From G963691885 sp963691885 (GTDB lineage Bacteria > Pseudomonadota > Alphaproteobacteria > UBA8366 > Aestuariispiraceae): DNA of 64,000 bases. The translations under genes were made by a program, and so were the position numbers. The notes beneath the pieces were generated by a model. The model searched no databases. It saw only the letters and a list, made by a program, of their open reading frames with translations, and had not been told where the DNA came from. The DNA lies in the NCBI GenBank assembly GCA_963691885.1, contig OY829843.1, positions 3,596,001 to 3,660,000 on the forward strand, written 5' to 3'. Below, one piece after another: positions 8,235 to 17,538 of this stretch (within the stretch, counting starts at the first letter, position 1; every line of letters begins with the position of its first letter).

Positions 8235-9281
8235 TCAGGCACGCATGTTTTCGACGACAGCCTCTGTAAAGGCTTGCGTTCCCAATGGTCCGCCCAGATC
8301 TATGGTGCGGGTATCGGGATCATCGAGCGTTGCTGAAACAGCTTTCTCAATCCGCTCAGCAGCTTCCTTCATGTCCAGATGGCGCAGCAGCATTGCGGCA
8401 GAGCCGATCAGGGAAACCGGATTGGCAAGGTCCCGTCCCGCAATATCGGGTGCCGATCCATGTTGCGCCTGAGCCAGTGCGTTGACCGGCCCTTGATTGA
8501 GGGAAGCGGCAAGGCCCAACCCACCTGCCATTTCTGAGGCCAGGTCGGAGAGAATGTCGCCAAACATATTGGTCGTGACAATCACATCGAACCGGGACGG
8601 ATCCCGCACCAGAAGGGCGGCTGCCGCATCGACCAGAACCTCCTCATACTCGATCTCGGGATGCAATGCTGCCTGTTCCCGTGTCGCCTCAAGGAATACT
8701 CCGTCGGTCAGGCGCATGACATTGGCTTTATGGATGGCGGCTACTTTCTTTGCGGGCCGGGTCTTTGCCAGATCGAAACCGGCCTTAGCAATCCGTGCTG
8801 AGCCAGAGGCCGTTATCTTGCGCATGGCCAGCGCGACGCCCGGTTCCGGCATGAATTCACCGCCACCCTGATGCATGTTACGGTCGGCATAGAACCCTTC
8901 AAGATTTTCCCGAACGACAATCAGATCGACGGGTGCCGCAATTGGACGGGTCAAGGCCGGGTGACTCTTGGCCGGACGAATATTGGCAAAAAGGTCCAGT
9001 TCCTTACGCAACACACCGGACGGATTCCGGCCCCCCTCGGCAACGGGTGGATAGGCATTGTGAGAAACTGGTCCCAAGACCACGCCATCGGTGGCCTTGG
9101 CGGCATCGATCACGGATTCCGGAATAGTTGTGCCGTGTTCGTCAAGTGCAGCAAAGCCAATCGCCATTTCTGAAAAGGACAGGCCTAGACCGAGCTGGGT
9201 GTTGAGCGCTTCCAGAACGCGTCGCGTTGCAGCCGAGATTTCCGGTCCAATACCATCGCCGGGGAGAAAGAGAAGATTCAT
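8235..9281 (-). CDS. Isocitrate/isopropylmalate dehydrogenase-family oxidoreductase
   Basis: A 348-residue NAD(P)-dependent beta-decarboxylating dehydrogenase of normal length. Seen are LPGDGIGPEI at the N-terminus, the VRENLEGFYADR substrate-binding segment, the catalytic lysine in HKANVMRLTDG and the metal-binding aspartates in TNMFGDILSDLASEM. Members act on 2-hydroxy-3-carboxy acids (3-isopropylmalate, D-malate, tartrate, isocitrate). No leuC/leuD genes are near, so leucine biosynthesis is not indicated; it sits just downstream of the CoA-transferase gene (60-base gap, same strand) and could be a peripheral catabolic enzyme of that operon. Exact substrate undetermined. Confidence 0.87.
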   Translation of the reverse strand: MNLLFLPGDGIGPEISAATRRVLEALNTQLGLGLSFSEMAIGFAALDEHGTTIPESVIDAAKATDGVVLGPVSHNAYPPVAEGGRNPSGVLRKELDLFANIRPAKSHPALTRPIAAPVDLIVVRENLEGFYADRNMHQGGGEFMPEPGVALAMRKITASGSARIAKAGFDLAKTRPAKKVAAIHKANVMRLTDGVFLEATREQAALHPEIEYEEVLVDAAAALLVRDPSRFDVIVTTNMFGDILSDLASEMAGGLGLAASLNQGPVNALAQAQHGSAPDIAGRDLANPVSLIGSAAMLLRHLDMKEAAERIEKAVSATLDDPDTRTIDLGGPLGTQAFTEAVVENMRA

Positions 9282-9341
9282 TGCAGAGGCCTCACAATTT
9301 GTGCCGCTATAATGCCATCCCTTCGCTGTTTGTCAGGTAAA

Positions 9342-11849
9342 TTAGTGGGGCAGGTAGACCTCACCCCAACTTTCACTGACAGCCCCGTTTTCGATCATCA
9401 CATCAATCTCATCCGCGGAATATCCCATGTCCTTCAGGACCGTACGCGTCGATGCACCATACTTCTCTGCCGATGACAGGGCCGATACCTTGCCGCGCGT
9501 CGGGCGAACTGCATAGGGGTCCAGCTGGGTGATCGTATGCCCACTCGGATGGTCTTCATAGATGGAAAAAGAATAACTTCCGCGATCTGTCCCTGGCGTG
9601 TTGTCAGCTGGCCGTGCGTTATAGGCGCGCAAAGTTTCGATATTCTCGCAGATCGCCGCACCAATATCGGCGGCCTGCAGGCGCTCGACCCAGTCGCTCG
9701 CTCGTGCCTCCATAAACGCTTTCGCCAGAAAGACATTGCGTTCTTCTTCAGGAACCTCACTGAAGCCTTCCAGGCCTTCGACCTGTTCAAAGCGATGCAC
9801 ATCATGCTCATAGGCGCTGAGCAGGATAAAGCGATCGGACGAGGTGTAATAGAAGCGGGTCAACGCGTCATAGCCATTGACCTCTTGCCCGGCGGGTTCA
9901 TCAAAAAGCGGGCGCCGCTCATAGTCGTAACAGAAAGGCAATTGGGCCAGGCCGCTAAGAGCGGATAGCGAGGTTCTGGGCCGACCGACGCGACCGGTCT
10001 TGAGTTTCTGGTAGAGCGCTGTTGCGATGCCAAGGGACCCACCAAATCCGCACATCACGTCAATGGTGCCGACATGGGCGTGTTCTTCTGGTGTGTCCAT
10101 TGATCCGCCAAAGCGCAACATGATGCCGGTGGTCGCTTGCACCAGATCATCATAACCCAGATAGTTTGTGCGGGGGCCATGCCGCACGCCGCTGAAACAG
10201 TCGAGCTTGCAGAAGACAGCATCGGGGTTGAGTTTGCGCAGACCCTCAACATCGAGGCCGACTGCCTTCACTTGGCGATCAGGCGCATTCCATACAATGA
10301 CATCGACGGATTTCACCAGTTCTTCAAATACCTTGCGTCCATCCGGGGACGAGATATCGGCCAGAATACTCTGCTTTCCGCGCATGTGGGAAAGACCGAA
10401 GACGACAGTATTCCATGCATCATAGAATGGTTTGGCGGGATCCAGTTTGATCACCTCCGCCCCAAATCGTGCGAGATAGGCGACGGAATGAGGGCCGGCG
10501 ATCACGTTGCACATGTCGAGGATGCGCACACCTTCCAGCCAGCCATCCCGGGCATTTTTCTGTCGAACGCGGGGTAGTTTGGTTTCCATGTTGGAAAGTG
10601 TCTTCAACGCGGTTTCAAATTCGACCCAGCGGCGGGGCTGCGGCGTCAGCATTTCCTCACCGCTTTCCTCCAACCAGACCATGGGGCCTGGTTGGATCAT
10701 GGTGCCGAATTCAGGGTCTTCGACCTCAATCATCAGGCCGGTTGTCTCGGCATGGTCGTCATTGATCCATTCCTGCAACCAGCGCTGCGGCGCGCCCGGG
10801 AACTTTCCACGGCCAAAGATGCGTTCCCATTCCTTGGCAGTTCTGGTCGCAAAGACCTCTTTCATCTTTGCGGCGATTTTGTCGGCCCAGAATTTTGGCA
10901 ATGGGTAAACGCCAAGCGACACATCGGATTTCCATTCCGACGTTGGAATATAGGTGTCGTCTTCTTGGGCAAGGCCCTCTTCGACAAGTTCGTCATAGAT
11001 GCCGAGCGTCTTCAGACAGCGCATGGCGTGATGCTTGTGACTTGGGCAAACCACATAGAACATCCGGCCATCTTTGCATTTGTAGTTCCTGTAGAACGGA
11101 TCCAGCAATTCCTGAAGATCGTCATAGGGAATGTTCATTGGCAGGCCTTCAATCCGCCGCCGTTCGATTTCCTGTTCACGCTGCGTCATGTAGCGGGTGG
11201 GGAAGTCTTCAATCTTGATGGAATTGTAGCACAACCCCTCCATCACGGCGGCGGCAAGCGGCACCTCAATACGGTCGCCCAGCCCGGTGCGTTCGCGCGC
11301 TTGCAGGGCCAGAACCGTTGCACTGGCCGCTAGCATCGTGCCATAGGCAGATGCCAGGGGCAGGGGGGAGAAGCTAGGGTTGATCCCCATCAAGACGCGG
11401 TTCAGACCCATATCCGTAAAAACGCCCGAACAGGCGGCAACGACGGATTCGTATGCTTTCCATTCCCTGCGCAATTCGTCATTGGATGCAAATCCCGGAA
11501 TGGAAATTGTGATCAGTTCTGGCCGTTCCTTGCACAGTTCCTCAAGATCCAGTCCCAATCGGCTCATCACGCCGGGACGAAAGCTCTCAACAATAATGTC
11601 GGCTTCTTCGATCAGTGCGCGCGCCTGTTCCAACCCTTCATCGGTTTTCAGATCGATTGTGACGATCATCTTGTTCCGATTGAGGGTCGCATTCGCCGGG
11701 CTTTCCCATAGCGGGCCGCCAGGGGGATCAATATGAACCGTGGTCGCGCCGAGGTCGGCCAGGATCATGGCAACGGCTGGACCCGCCAGATATTGCCCGA
11801 AGTCGATAACCTTGACACCGGCGAGGGGTAACAGGGAATTCGGGGCCAT
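9342..11849 (-). CDS. dddD: DddD-type two-domain class III CoA transferase (DMSP CoA transferase/lyase)
   Basis: An 835-residue protein made of two CaiB/BaiF class III CoA-transferase domains in tandem: domain 1 starts LAGVKVIDFGQYLAGPAV (about 9-420), domain 2 starts LEGVRILDMCNVIAGPHS (about 438-835). Most family members are single domains of about 400 residues; the tandem form of this size is characteristic of DddD, which turns dimethylsulfoniopropionate into dimethyl sulfide and 3-hydroxypropionyl-CoA. The catalytic-aspartate motif is intact in domain 2 (Asp567 in LGYDDLVQATTG), whereas domain 1 has glutamate at the matching place (AYESVVAACSG), consistent with one active half. The downstream-to-upstream set of GMC oxidoreductase, MmsA-type dehydrogenase and LysR regulator matches the known ddd clusters of Halomonas. 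Function is homology plus context; no assay. Confidence 0.82.
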   Translation of the reverse strand: MAPNSLLPLAGVKVIDFGQYLAGPAVAMILADLGATTVHIDPPGGPLWESPANATLNRNKMIVTIDLKTDEGLEQARALIEEADIIVESFRPGVMSRLGLDLEELCKERPELITISIPGFASNDELRREWKAYESVVAACSGVFTDMGLNRVLMGINPSFSPLPLASAYGTMLAASATVLALQARERTGLGDRIEVPLAAAVMEGLCYNSIKIEDFPTRYMTQREQEIERRRIEGLPMNIPYDDLQELLDPFYRNYKCKDGRMFYVVCPSHKHHAMRCLKTLGIYDELVEEGLAQEDDTYIPTSEWKSDVSLGVYPLPKFWADKIAAKMKEVFATRTAKEWERIFGRGKFPGAPQRWLQEWINDDHAETTGLMIEVEDPEFGTMIQPGPMVWLEESGEEMLTPQPRRWVEFETALKTLSNMETKLPRVRQKNARDGWLEGVRILDMCNVIAGPHSVAYLARFGAEVIKLDPAKPFYDAWNTVVFGLSHMRGKQSILADISSPDGRKVFEELVKSVDVIVWNAPDRQVKAVGLDVEGLRKLNPDAVFCKLDCFSGVRHGPRTNYLGYDDLVQATTGIMLRFGGSMDTPEEHAHVGTIDVMCGFGGSLGIATALYQKLKTGRVGRPRTSLSALSGLAQLPFCYDYERRPLFDEPAGQEVNGYDALTRFYYTSSDRFILLSAYEHDVHRFEQVEGLEGFSEVPEEERNVFLAKAFMEARASDWVERLQAADIGAAICENIETLRAYNARPADNTPGTDRGSYSFSIYEDHPSGHTITQLDPYAVRPTRGKVSALSSAEKYGASTRTVLKDMGYSADEIDVMIENGAVSESWGEVYLPH

Positions 11850-11852
11850 TAA

Positions 11853-13514
11853 TCAGACTCCTTGACGGATCCATTGCGCTGCTTTTTCAGCGATCATCAG
11901 GGTAGGGGCATTTGTGTTGCCGCTGGTAATCGTGGGCATGATGCTGGCGTCAACCACACGCAGCCCGTCGACACCCCGAACCCGAAGATGGGGGTCAACA
12001 ACCGCCATCTCGTCGCCCTCTGTTCCCATTTTGGCGGTACCGACCGGATGGAAAATGGTGGTGGCAATGTCACCAGCCAATTTGGCCAATTCCTCATCCG
12101 TCTGGAATTCGATGCCCGGCTTCCATTCCTCCGGCTGGTATTTTGCCAGTGCGGGCTGTGCCGCAATTTCACGGACCTGACGCAGGCTGTCCGCGGCAAT
12201 CTTGCGATCTTCCTCCGTCGTCAGATAGTTAGGCGCGATTGCCGGGGCATCCTTAAAGTTGCCTGTCTTGATCTTCACTGTACCACGGCTGGTCGGGTTA
12301 AGGTTGCAGACCGAGGCTGTGAACGCCGGGAAGTCGTGCAGATCTTCCCCAAAAGCACCCAGACTGAGAGGCTGAATGTGGTATTCGAGGTTTGCGTAGG
12401 GCTGGCTCGGATCGGACTTGGTGAAAGCGCCAAGCTGGCTTGGCGACATGCTCATCGGGCCGGACCGTGTCAGGACATATTCCAGACCAATCATCGCCTT
12501 ACCAAACCAGGAATTGGCAATGGTGTTGAGTGTCTTGGCATTGGAGACCTTGAAGACAGCACGGATCTGCAAATGGTCCTGCAGGTTTTCCCCAACACCT
12601 TTCACATCGGCTACTGTCTCAATCCCGTGAGACTTCAGTTCTTCCCTATTGCCGATACCGGACAACTGAAGGATTTGAGGGGAGCCGATGGCGCCAGCCG
12701 ACAGAACAACTTCACCCGAGGCTTTTGCAACACGGCTGCTTCCGCCCTGACGGATCTGCGCACCGACGCATTTCGGTTTGCCCTCGGAACCGGTTTCGAA
12801 GAGCAGTTTTTCGACCTGTGATTCCGTCCAGATGGTCAGGTTTGGCCGGTTTTTGGCCGGGCGCAGAAACGCCTTGGACGAATTCCAGCGCCAGCCATCT
12901 CTCTGCGTCACTTCGAAATAGCCGATGCCTTCATTGTCGCCGCTGTTAAAGTCATCGGTTTCCGGAATGCCGGCCTGCACCGCTGCTTCAGCAATGGAAT
13001 CCAGAACGTCCCACTTCAGGCGCTGTTTCTCAATCCGCAACTCGCCGGAATTGCTGTGCATATCCGAGAAGCGGCTGTTGTCGCCGGTCTTCGGGTCTTC
13101 ACCATTATCCAGCCGGTAATGGCTTTCATGGGCCTTGAAGTCTTCGATAGAGTTTTCCCAACTCCATGCCTCTTCGCCTGTGACCTTTGCCCAGGCATTA
13201 TAGTCCCGTGCCTGACCGCGCATATAGATCATGCCGTTGATCGAGGAACAGCCGCCCAGTGTTTTGCCCCGTGGATAAAGGAGGCTGCGTCCGTTAAGGC
13301 CGTCTTCCTCTTCAGTTTTGTAGAGCCAGTCTGTTCTGGGGTTTCCGATGCAATAAAGATAGCCAACTGGAATATGGATCCAGTGGTAGTTATCCCGTTT
13401 GCCCGCTTCGAGAAGCAGAACCCGTTTGTCCGGGTCCTGACTCAATCGGTTTGCCAGAAGGCACCCCGCCGTTCCCGCACCAACCACAATATAATCAAAT
13501 GTTTCCTCTGACAT
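11853..13514 (-). CDS. dddA: GMC-family FAD oxidoreductase, DddA-like (3-hydroxypropionate oxidation)
   Basis: A 553-residue choline-dehydrogenase-like flavoprotein. It has the ADP-binding turn DYIVVGAGTAGCLLANRLS, GMC signature 1 (GGCSSINGMIYMRGQ), signature 2 (SAGAIGSPQILQLSGIG) and the C-terminal catalytic histidine region (FHPVGTAKMG, then SGNTNAPTLMIAEKAA). Choline dehydrogenase is an alternative name, but the gene lies 3 bases from the DddD-type gene and next to an MmsA-type dehydrogenase, the arrangement in which DddA oxidises 3-hydroxypropionate to malonate semialdehyde. A betaine-aldehyde dehydrogenase partner, expected for choline, is absent. Substrate is inferred from context. Confidence 0.8.
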   Translation of the reverse strand: MSEETFDYIVVGAGTAGCLLANRLSQDPDKRVLLLEAGKRDNYHWIHIPVGYLYCIGNPRTDWLYKTEEEDGLNGRSLLYPRGKTLGGCSSINGMIYMRGQARDYNAWAKVTGEEAWSWENSIEDFKAHESHYRLDNGEDPKTGDNSRFSDMHSNSGELRIEKQRLKWDVLDSIAEAAVQAGIPETDDFNSGDNEGIGYFEVTQRDGWRWNSSKAFLRPAKNRPNLTIWTESQVEKLLFETGSEGKPKCVGAQIRQGGSSRVAKASGEVVLSAGAIGSPQILQLSGIGNREELKSHGIETVADVKGVGENLQDHLQIRAVFKVSNAKTLNTIANSWFGKAMIGLEYVLTRSGPMSMSPSQLGAFTKSDPSQPYANLEYHIQPLSLGAFGEDLHDFPAFTASVCNLNPTSRGTVKIKTGNFKDAPAIAPNYLTTEEDRKIAADSLRQVREIAAQPALAKYQPEEWKPGIEFQTDEELAKLAGDIATTIFHPVGTAKMGTEGDEMAVVDPHLRVRGVDGLRVVDASIMPTITSGNTNAPTLMIAEKAAQWIRQGV

Positions 13515-13577
13515 GGCGTCGTTCCTGTTCCTGACGTCAAAATGGGTTGGCGCGGGGTACGGTTCTACATCGACCGC

Positions 13578-15077
13578 TTAGCGCGCGACTGGCATGGTGA
13601 ATTCAGCACCTTTTGCGATGCTTTCTGGCCAACGCTGCATGATCGACTTCTGCTTGGTGTAGAAGCGAACGCCTTCTTCGCCATAGGCATGCATGTCGCC
13701 AAACAGGCTGCGCTTCCAGCCGCCGAAACCGTGCCAGGCCATCGGAACAGGGATTGGAACGTTGATGCCGACCATGCCGACTTCGATCTGACGACCGAAT
13801 TCGCGGGCGGCGTTGCCGTCGCGGGTGAAGAGGCTGACACCGTTGCCGTATTCATGGGCGTTGATCAGCTCTACACCTTGGGCAAAGTTGTCGACGCGAA
13901 CACAGGACAGGACCGGACCAAAGATCTCTTCCTTGTAGATCGTCATCTCCGGCGTGACGTGATCGAAGAGTGTACCACCCAGCCAGAAACCGCTGTTGTG
14001 CCCGGTGACCTGATGGCCGCGGCCGTCGACAACCAGTTCAGCGCCTTCGGAAACACCACTTTCGATATAGCCGGTGATCCGGTCACGGGCAGCACCGGTA
14101 ACAATCGGGCCCATTTCGGCATCAAGCTCTACACCGTTTTTGATCTTCAGACCCTGGGCGCGTTCCGCAATCATCGGAACGATGCGGTCACCAACGTCAC
14201 CCACCAGCGTGGCAACGGAAATGGCCATGCAGCGCTCGCCAGCAGAGCCATAGGCCGCACCAACCAGCGCATCGACCGCTTTTTCGAGATCTGCGTCAGG
14301 CATGACCAGCATGTGGTTCTTCGCACCGCCAAGAGCTTGCACGCGCTTACCGTTGCGGGCACCAGTTTCGTAGATGTAGTTGGCGATCGGTGTGGAGCCG
14401 ACGAAGGAGATTGCTTTCACATCCGGGTTTTCCAGCAGGGCATCGACAGCAACCTTATCCCCCTGAACAACGTTGAAGACACCATCCGGGAAGCCAGCTT
14501 CCTTCATAAGTTCTGCATATAGTAGTGAAGCTGAGGGGTCCGTAGGGGACGGCTTCAGGACGAAAGTGTTGCCGGCTGCGATCGCAACAGGGAACATCCA
14601 CATCGGAACCATGACCGGGAAGTTGAAGGGGGTAATGCCTGCAACGACGCCAAGCGGCTGACGCAGGGTCCAGTTGTCGATCCCGGTGGAAACCTGGTCG
14701 GTATAATCGCCCTTCAGCAATTGCGGTATCCCACAGGCGAATTCGATGATGTCGATGCCGCGCTCAACCTCACCTTGGGCATCGGTGAAAACCTTGCCAT
14801 GTTCTGCGGTGATCGCGTGGGCCAGCTTGTCTTTGTTCTCATTCACAAGGCCGAGGAACTTGTTCAGCATCCGGGCGCGGCGGATGGGCGGCACGGCGGC
14901 CCAGGCCGGGAAAGCCTGCTGGGCAGCTGCGACAGCGGCGTCTACTTCTTCGGTTGAAGCCAATGCGACCTGGCCTGTAACAGCGCCGGTTGCGGGGTTG
15001 AAGACGTCCTGTGTCCGTCCTGACGTTCCGGCGACAACGCCGCCATTCACATAATGCCCAATATCTGCCACTGACAT
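13578..15077 (-). CDS. mmsA: CoA-acylating methylmalonate/malonate-semialdehyde dehydrogenase (DddC-like)
   Basis: A 499-residue aldehyde dehydrogenase of the MmsA type. Visible are the NAD-binding ITPFNFPVMVPMWMFP segment, FVGSTPIANYI, and the catalytic cysteine in GSAGERCMAISVA. These enzymes convert (methyl)malonate semialdehyde with CoA and NAD to acetyl- or propionyl-CoA and CO2. In ddd clusters the homologue DddC does the last step from malonate semialdehyde. The start is ATG 15077 (MSVADIGHY), preceded by GGAGGATAT; the frame is open upstream to 15386 but that part lacks similarity and lies over the divergent regulator. Valine catabolism is the alternative role; no other valine genes are nearby. 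Confidence 0.92.
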   Translation of the reverse strand: MSVADIGHYVNGGVVAGTSGRTQDVFNPATGAVTGQVALASTEEVDAAVAAAQQAFPAWAAVPPIRRARMLNKFLGLVNENKDKLAHAITAEHGKVFTDAQGEVERGIDIIEFACGIPQLLKGDYTDQVSTGIDNWTLRQPLGVVAGITPFNFPVMVPMWMFPVAIAAGNTFVLKPSPTDPSASLLYAELMKEAGFPDGVFNVVQGDKVAVDALLENPDVKAISFVGSTPIANYIYETGARNGKRVQALGGAKNHMLVMPDADLEKAVDALVGAAYGSAGERCMAISVATLVGDVGDRIVPMIAERAQGLKIKNGVELDAEMGPIVTGAARDRITGYIESGVSEGAELVVDGRGHQVTGHNSGFWLGGTLFDHVTPEMTIYKEEIFGPVLSCVRVDNFAQGVELINAHEYGNGVSLFTRDGNAAREFGRQIEVGMVGINVPIPVPMAWHGFGGWKRSLFGDMHAYGEEGVRFYTKQKSIMQRWPESIAKGAEFTMPVAR

Positions 15078-15174
15078 GTTCCATATCCTCCAAAATAAGT
15101 GTTTCCCTGTCATGCGCGGTTTTCGGACAGAAATCCAATGACAAATCCTGCAGACCATTATAAGTAAAATTAAT

Positions 15175-16101
15175 ATGCGCTCTATGATCGACCTTCGGAC
15201 CTTGCAGGCCTTTGTAACCGTTGCCCAGGAAGGCAATGTAACGCGGGCTTCTGACGTGCTGAATTTGACGCAACCGGCCGTCAGCTTGCAGCTAAAGCGA
15301 TTGTCAGATGAAACCGGTTTGACACTCTTCAACCGGACACCGAGCGGGTTGGAGCTCACCCGGGATGGTGCCGCGCTGGTCGTCAAGGCGGAACAGGTAC
15401 TGTCAGCTCTGCTGGATTTTGGTCAGACGGCCCGGCATTTGACCGGCTCTATTCGCGGCAAGTTGAGGATTGGGACGATCATTGATCCGGGCTTTACCCG
15501 CCTCGGCAGTTTTCTGGGCGCGCTGGTTGAAGAGGCCCCCGAACTTGAAACTGAACTGATGCACGGGATGAGCGGGGACGTCCCGCAACGCCTATTGCGC
15601 GGTGAAATTGACGTTGGTTATTTCCTGGGGGAGGTCGAAGGCCAGAACCGCCTTCTGTCTGCGGAAACGTTAGAGAATGAGCCATTGTTCGCCAGTCAGG
15701 AATTGGCCCGCTTTTCCTATTGGGTGGTCGGACCACCTGGTTGGGAAGCCCGCATCATCGGGCGTGACTGGCGCGCATTGGCAAGGCTGCCCTGGATTGG
15801 CACGCCGGATGCCTCAGTTCATAACCGTCTTCTGGGGCGGATATTTGAAAGCCACGGTGTTACACAAAACCAGGTGGCGCTGGTCGATCAGGAACCCTCG
15901 ATGCTGGCCATGGTCAGATCCGGGGTTGGCCTGTGTCTGTGCCGAGACTCCATCGCGCTGGCCGAAAAACAGGCCCATGGCCTTGTGGTGAATGATGTTG
16001 TTGAGGTGCCGACCAATCTCAGCTTCATCACCCATGCAAAACGCCGGCAAGAGCCTAATATCGATTGCGCCTTTCGGGTTATGAAGGGGCTGTGGTCGTA
16101 A
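15175..16101 (+). CDS. LysR-family regulator, probable regulator of the DMSP-type operon
   Basis: A 308-residue LysR-type regulator: helix-turn-helix at residues about 5-64 (LQAFVTVAQEGNVTRASDVL, then TQPAVSLQLKRLSDETGL) and a periplasmic-binding-like effector domain after about 90. It is divergent from the MmsA-type gene with 97 bases between starts, the usual arrangement for a LysR protein controlling its neighbour; ddd clusters contain a LysR gene called dddR in the same position. A second ATG at 15184 could be the true start. Effector unknown; 3-hydroxypropionate or acrylate would be natural guesses. Confidence 0.87.
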   Translation: MRSMIDLRTLQAFVTVAQEGNVTRASDVLNLTQPAVSLQLKRLSDETGLTLFNRTPSGLELTRDGAALVVKAEQVLSALLDFGQTARHLTGSIRGKLRIGTIIDPGFTRLGSFLGALVEEAPELETELMHGMSGDVPQRLLRGEIDVGYFLGEVEGQNRLLSAETLENEPLFASQELARFSYWVVGPPGWEARIIGRDWRALARLPWIGTPDASVHNRLLGRIFESHGVTQNQVALVDQEPSMLAMVRSGVGLCLCRDSIALAEKQAHGLVVNDVVEVPTNLSFITHAKRRQEPNIDCAFRVMKGLWS

Positions 16102-16121
16102 AGCCAAGCCTCTATAGAGAA

Positions 16122-16149
16122 AGGCCAGCCACCTCTCAGTGACCGGCCT
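16122..16149 (-). terminator. Hairpin between convergent genes, likely terminator
   Basis: AGGCC and GGCCT arms with a mostly paired inner stem surround a CTCTCA loop, 20 bases past the LysR stop and 27 bases past the aminotransferase stop. On the minus strand the stem is followed by TTTCTC, so it probably ends the aminotransferase transcript. Confidence 0.5.
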
Positions 16150-16175
16150 GTTCAATGGACGTGTAAACTTCTTGA

Positions 16176-17513
16176 TCAGATTTCGGCGATTGTTTTCCGC
16201 AGGCAGTCCACGATCTCGTCGATATGATGGCGCTCTGCGATCATGGAGGGAGCGACAATCGCCGTGTCACCGGTCCATTTCACATGGCAGCCATTCCAGA
16301 ACAGTTTTTTCTGCATCTCGTTTCCGCGGATGCCCGGTTTGCTATCCTGTGGATGCACCTCAACGCCGGCCATCATGCCAATGCCGCGCAGATCCTTGAC
16401 GCCCGGCAGGTCCTTCAGGGACCAGATCGCGTCCAGGAAGTAATCGGACATTGCAGCAGATTTCTCAAAGAGCTTTTCGTCTTCATAGATCTGCAGCGTA
16501 GCGAGGCCAGCGGCACAGGCGGCCGGATGCCCGGAATAGGTATAGCCGTGGAAAAACTCGATCGCGTTTTCCGCAGCCGCCTCTGTCACTGTCTCATAGA
16601 TTGAGTCGACGACGGCGACGGCCCCCATCGGGATCGCACCGTTGGTCAGGGCCTTTGCCATGGTGATGATGTCTGGCATCACTTCGAACTTGTCGGCTGC
16701 AAACGGGGTTCCCATGCGGCCAAAACCGGTGATGACTTCATCAAAGACCAGTAGTATGCCGTGCTGATCGCAGATTTCCCGCAGGCGCTTCAGATAGCCC
16801 TTTGGCGGAACCAGCGTGCCGGTGGACCCCGCGACAGGCTCGACGAAGACCGCGGCGATCGTGCTGCCGCCATAGGTCTCACAATGACGCTGAAGGTCGT
16901 TTGCCAGTTCCGCTCCTTTCTCAGACTGACCTCTGACAAAGAGATCTTCCGGGTCCCAGGTGTGGCGCATCATCACCACATTGGGCATCACGCCAGAGAA
17001 GGTTTCGCGGTTCCGGACCATACCCGCCAGCGAGATTCCGCCGATATTCACACCGTGATAGGCGCGTTCACGGGACACAAAACGGGTGCGCTGACCGTCG
17101 CCTTTTGCCCGATGATAGGCCATGGCAATTTTGAGGGCCGTATCAATCGACTCAGACCCGGAATTTGTGAAGAACACATGGTTGAAGGGTTCTGGCAGAA
17201 TTTGGGTCAGCTTGGATGCCAGGGCGAAGGATGTGGGCTGTCCAAGCTGGAAGGGGGCGGTGTAGTCGTTCTGTAGCATCTGTGCATAAACTGCTTCAGC
17301 AATCTCTGTCCGGCCATGACCGGCGGCCACATTGAACAGGCCAGATGAGCCATCGATCAGACGCTCGCCATTCTGGTTCCAGAGATACATACCCTCACTC
17401 TTGGTCACCAGGCGCGGGGCCTGTTTGAAATCCCGGTTGGCGGTGAACGGCATCCATTGCTGTTCGAGCGAGTTGGTGACAAAGGGTTCAAGCGGTTTTG
17501 CAACAATGCCCAT
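16176..17513 (-). CDS. Class III omega-aminotransferase (beta-alanine/omega-amino acid:pyruvate type)
   Basis: A 445-residue PLP enzyme of the class III aminotransferase family. It has the FTNSGSESIDTALKIA phosphate-binding segment, the LLVFDEVITGFGRMG aspartate motif and the Schiff-base lysine in TMAKALTNGAIPMGA (about residue 287). Relatives transaminate beta-alanine, taurine, GABA or other omega-amines with pyruvate. A link to its neighbours is the reversible beta-alanine/malonate semialdehyde reaction, which would join the MmsA-type step. ATG 17513 is chosen, with AAAGG eight bases upstream; a TTG directly before it is the alternative. An unusual perfect palindrome lies 26 bases upstream. 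Confidence 0.88.
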   Translation of the reverse strand: MGIVAKPLEPFVTNSLEQQWMPFTANRDFKQAPRLVTKSEGMYLWNQNGERLIDGSSGLFNVAAGHGRTEIAEAVYAQMLQNDYTAPFQLGQPTSFALASKLTQILPEPFNHVFFTNSGSESIDTALKIAMAYHRAKGDGQRTRFVSRERAYHGVNIGGISLAGMVRNRETFSGVMPNVVMMRHTWDPEDLFVRGQSEKGAELANDLQRHCETYGGSTIAAVFVEPVAGSTGTLVPPKGYLKRLREICDQHGILLVFDEVITGFGRMGTPFAADKFEVMPDIITMAKALTNGAIPMGAVAVVDSIYETVTEAAAENAIEFFHGYTYSGHPAACAAGLATLQIYEDEKLFEKSAAMSDYFLDAIWSLKDLPGVKDLRGIGMMAGVEVHPQDSKPGIRGNEMQKKLFWNGCHVKWTGDTAIVAPSMIAERHHIDEIVDCLRKTIAEI

Positions 17514-17538
17514 CAACGTGACCTTTCATAAGAAGACT

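Noticed and set aside
11853..13514. Choline dehydrogenase (betA) for the GMC oxidoreductase
   Set aside because: No betaine-aldehyde dehydrogenase or BetI regulator is present, and the neighbours are DddD- and DddC-like; name kept as family-level alternative only.
15078..15386. N-terminal extension of the MmsA-type gene through the divergent LysR gene
   Set aside because: The extension has no aldehyde-dehydrogenase similarity and overlies another gene on the opposite strand; ATG 15077 has a good ribosome-binding site.
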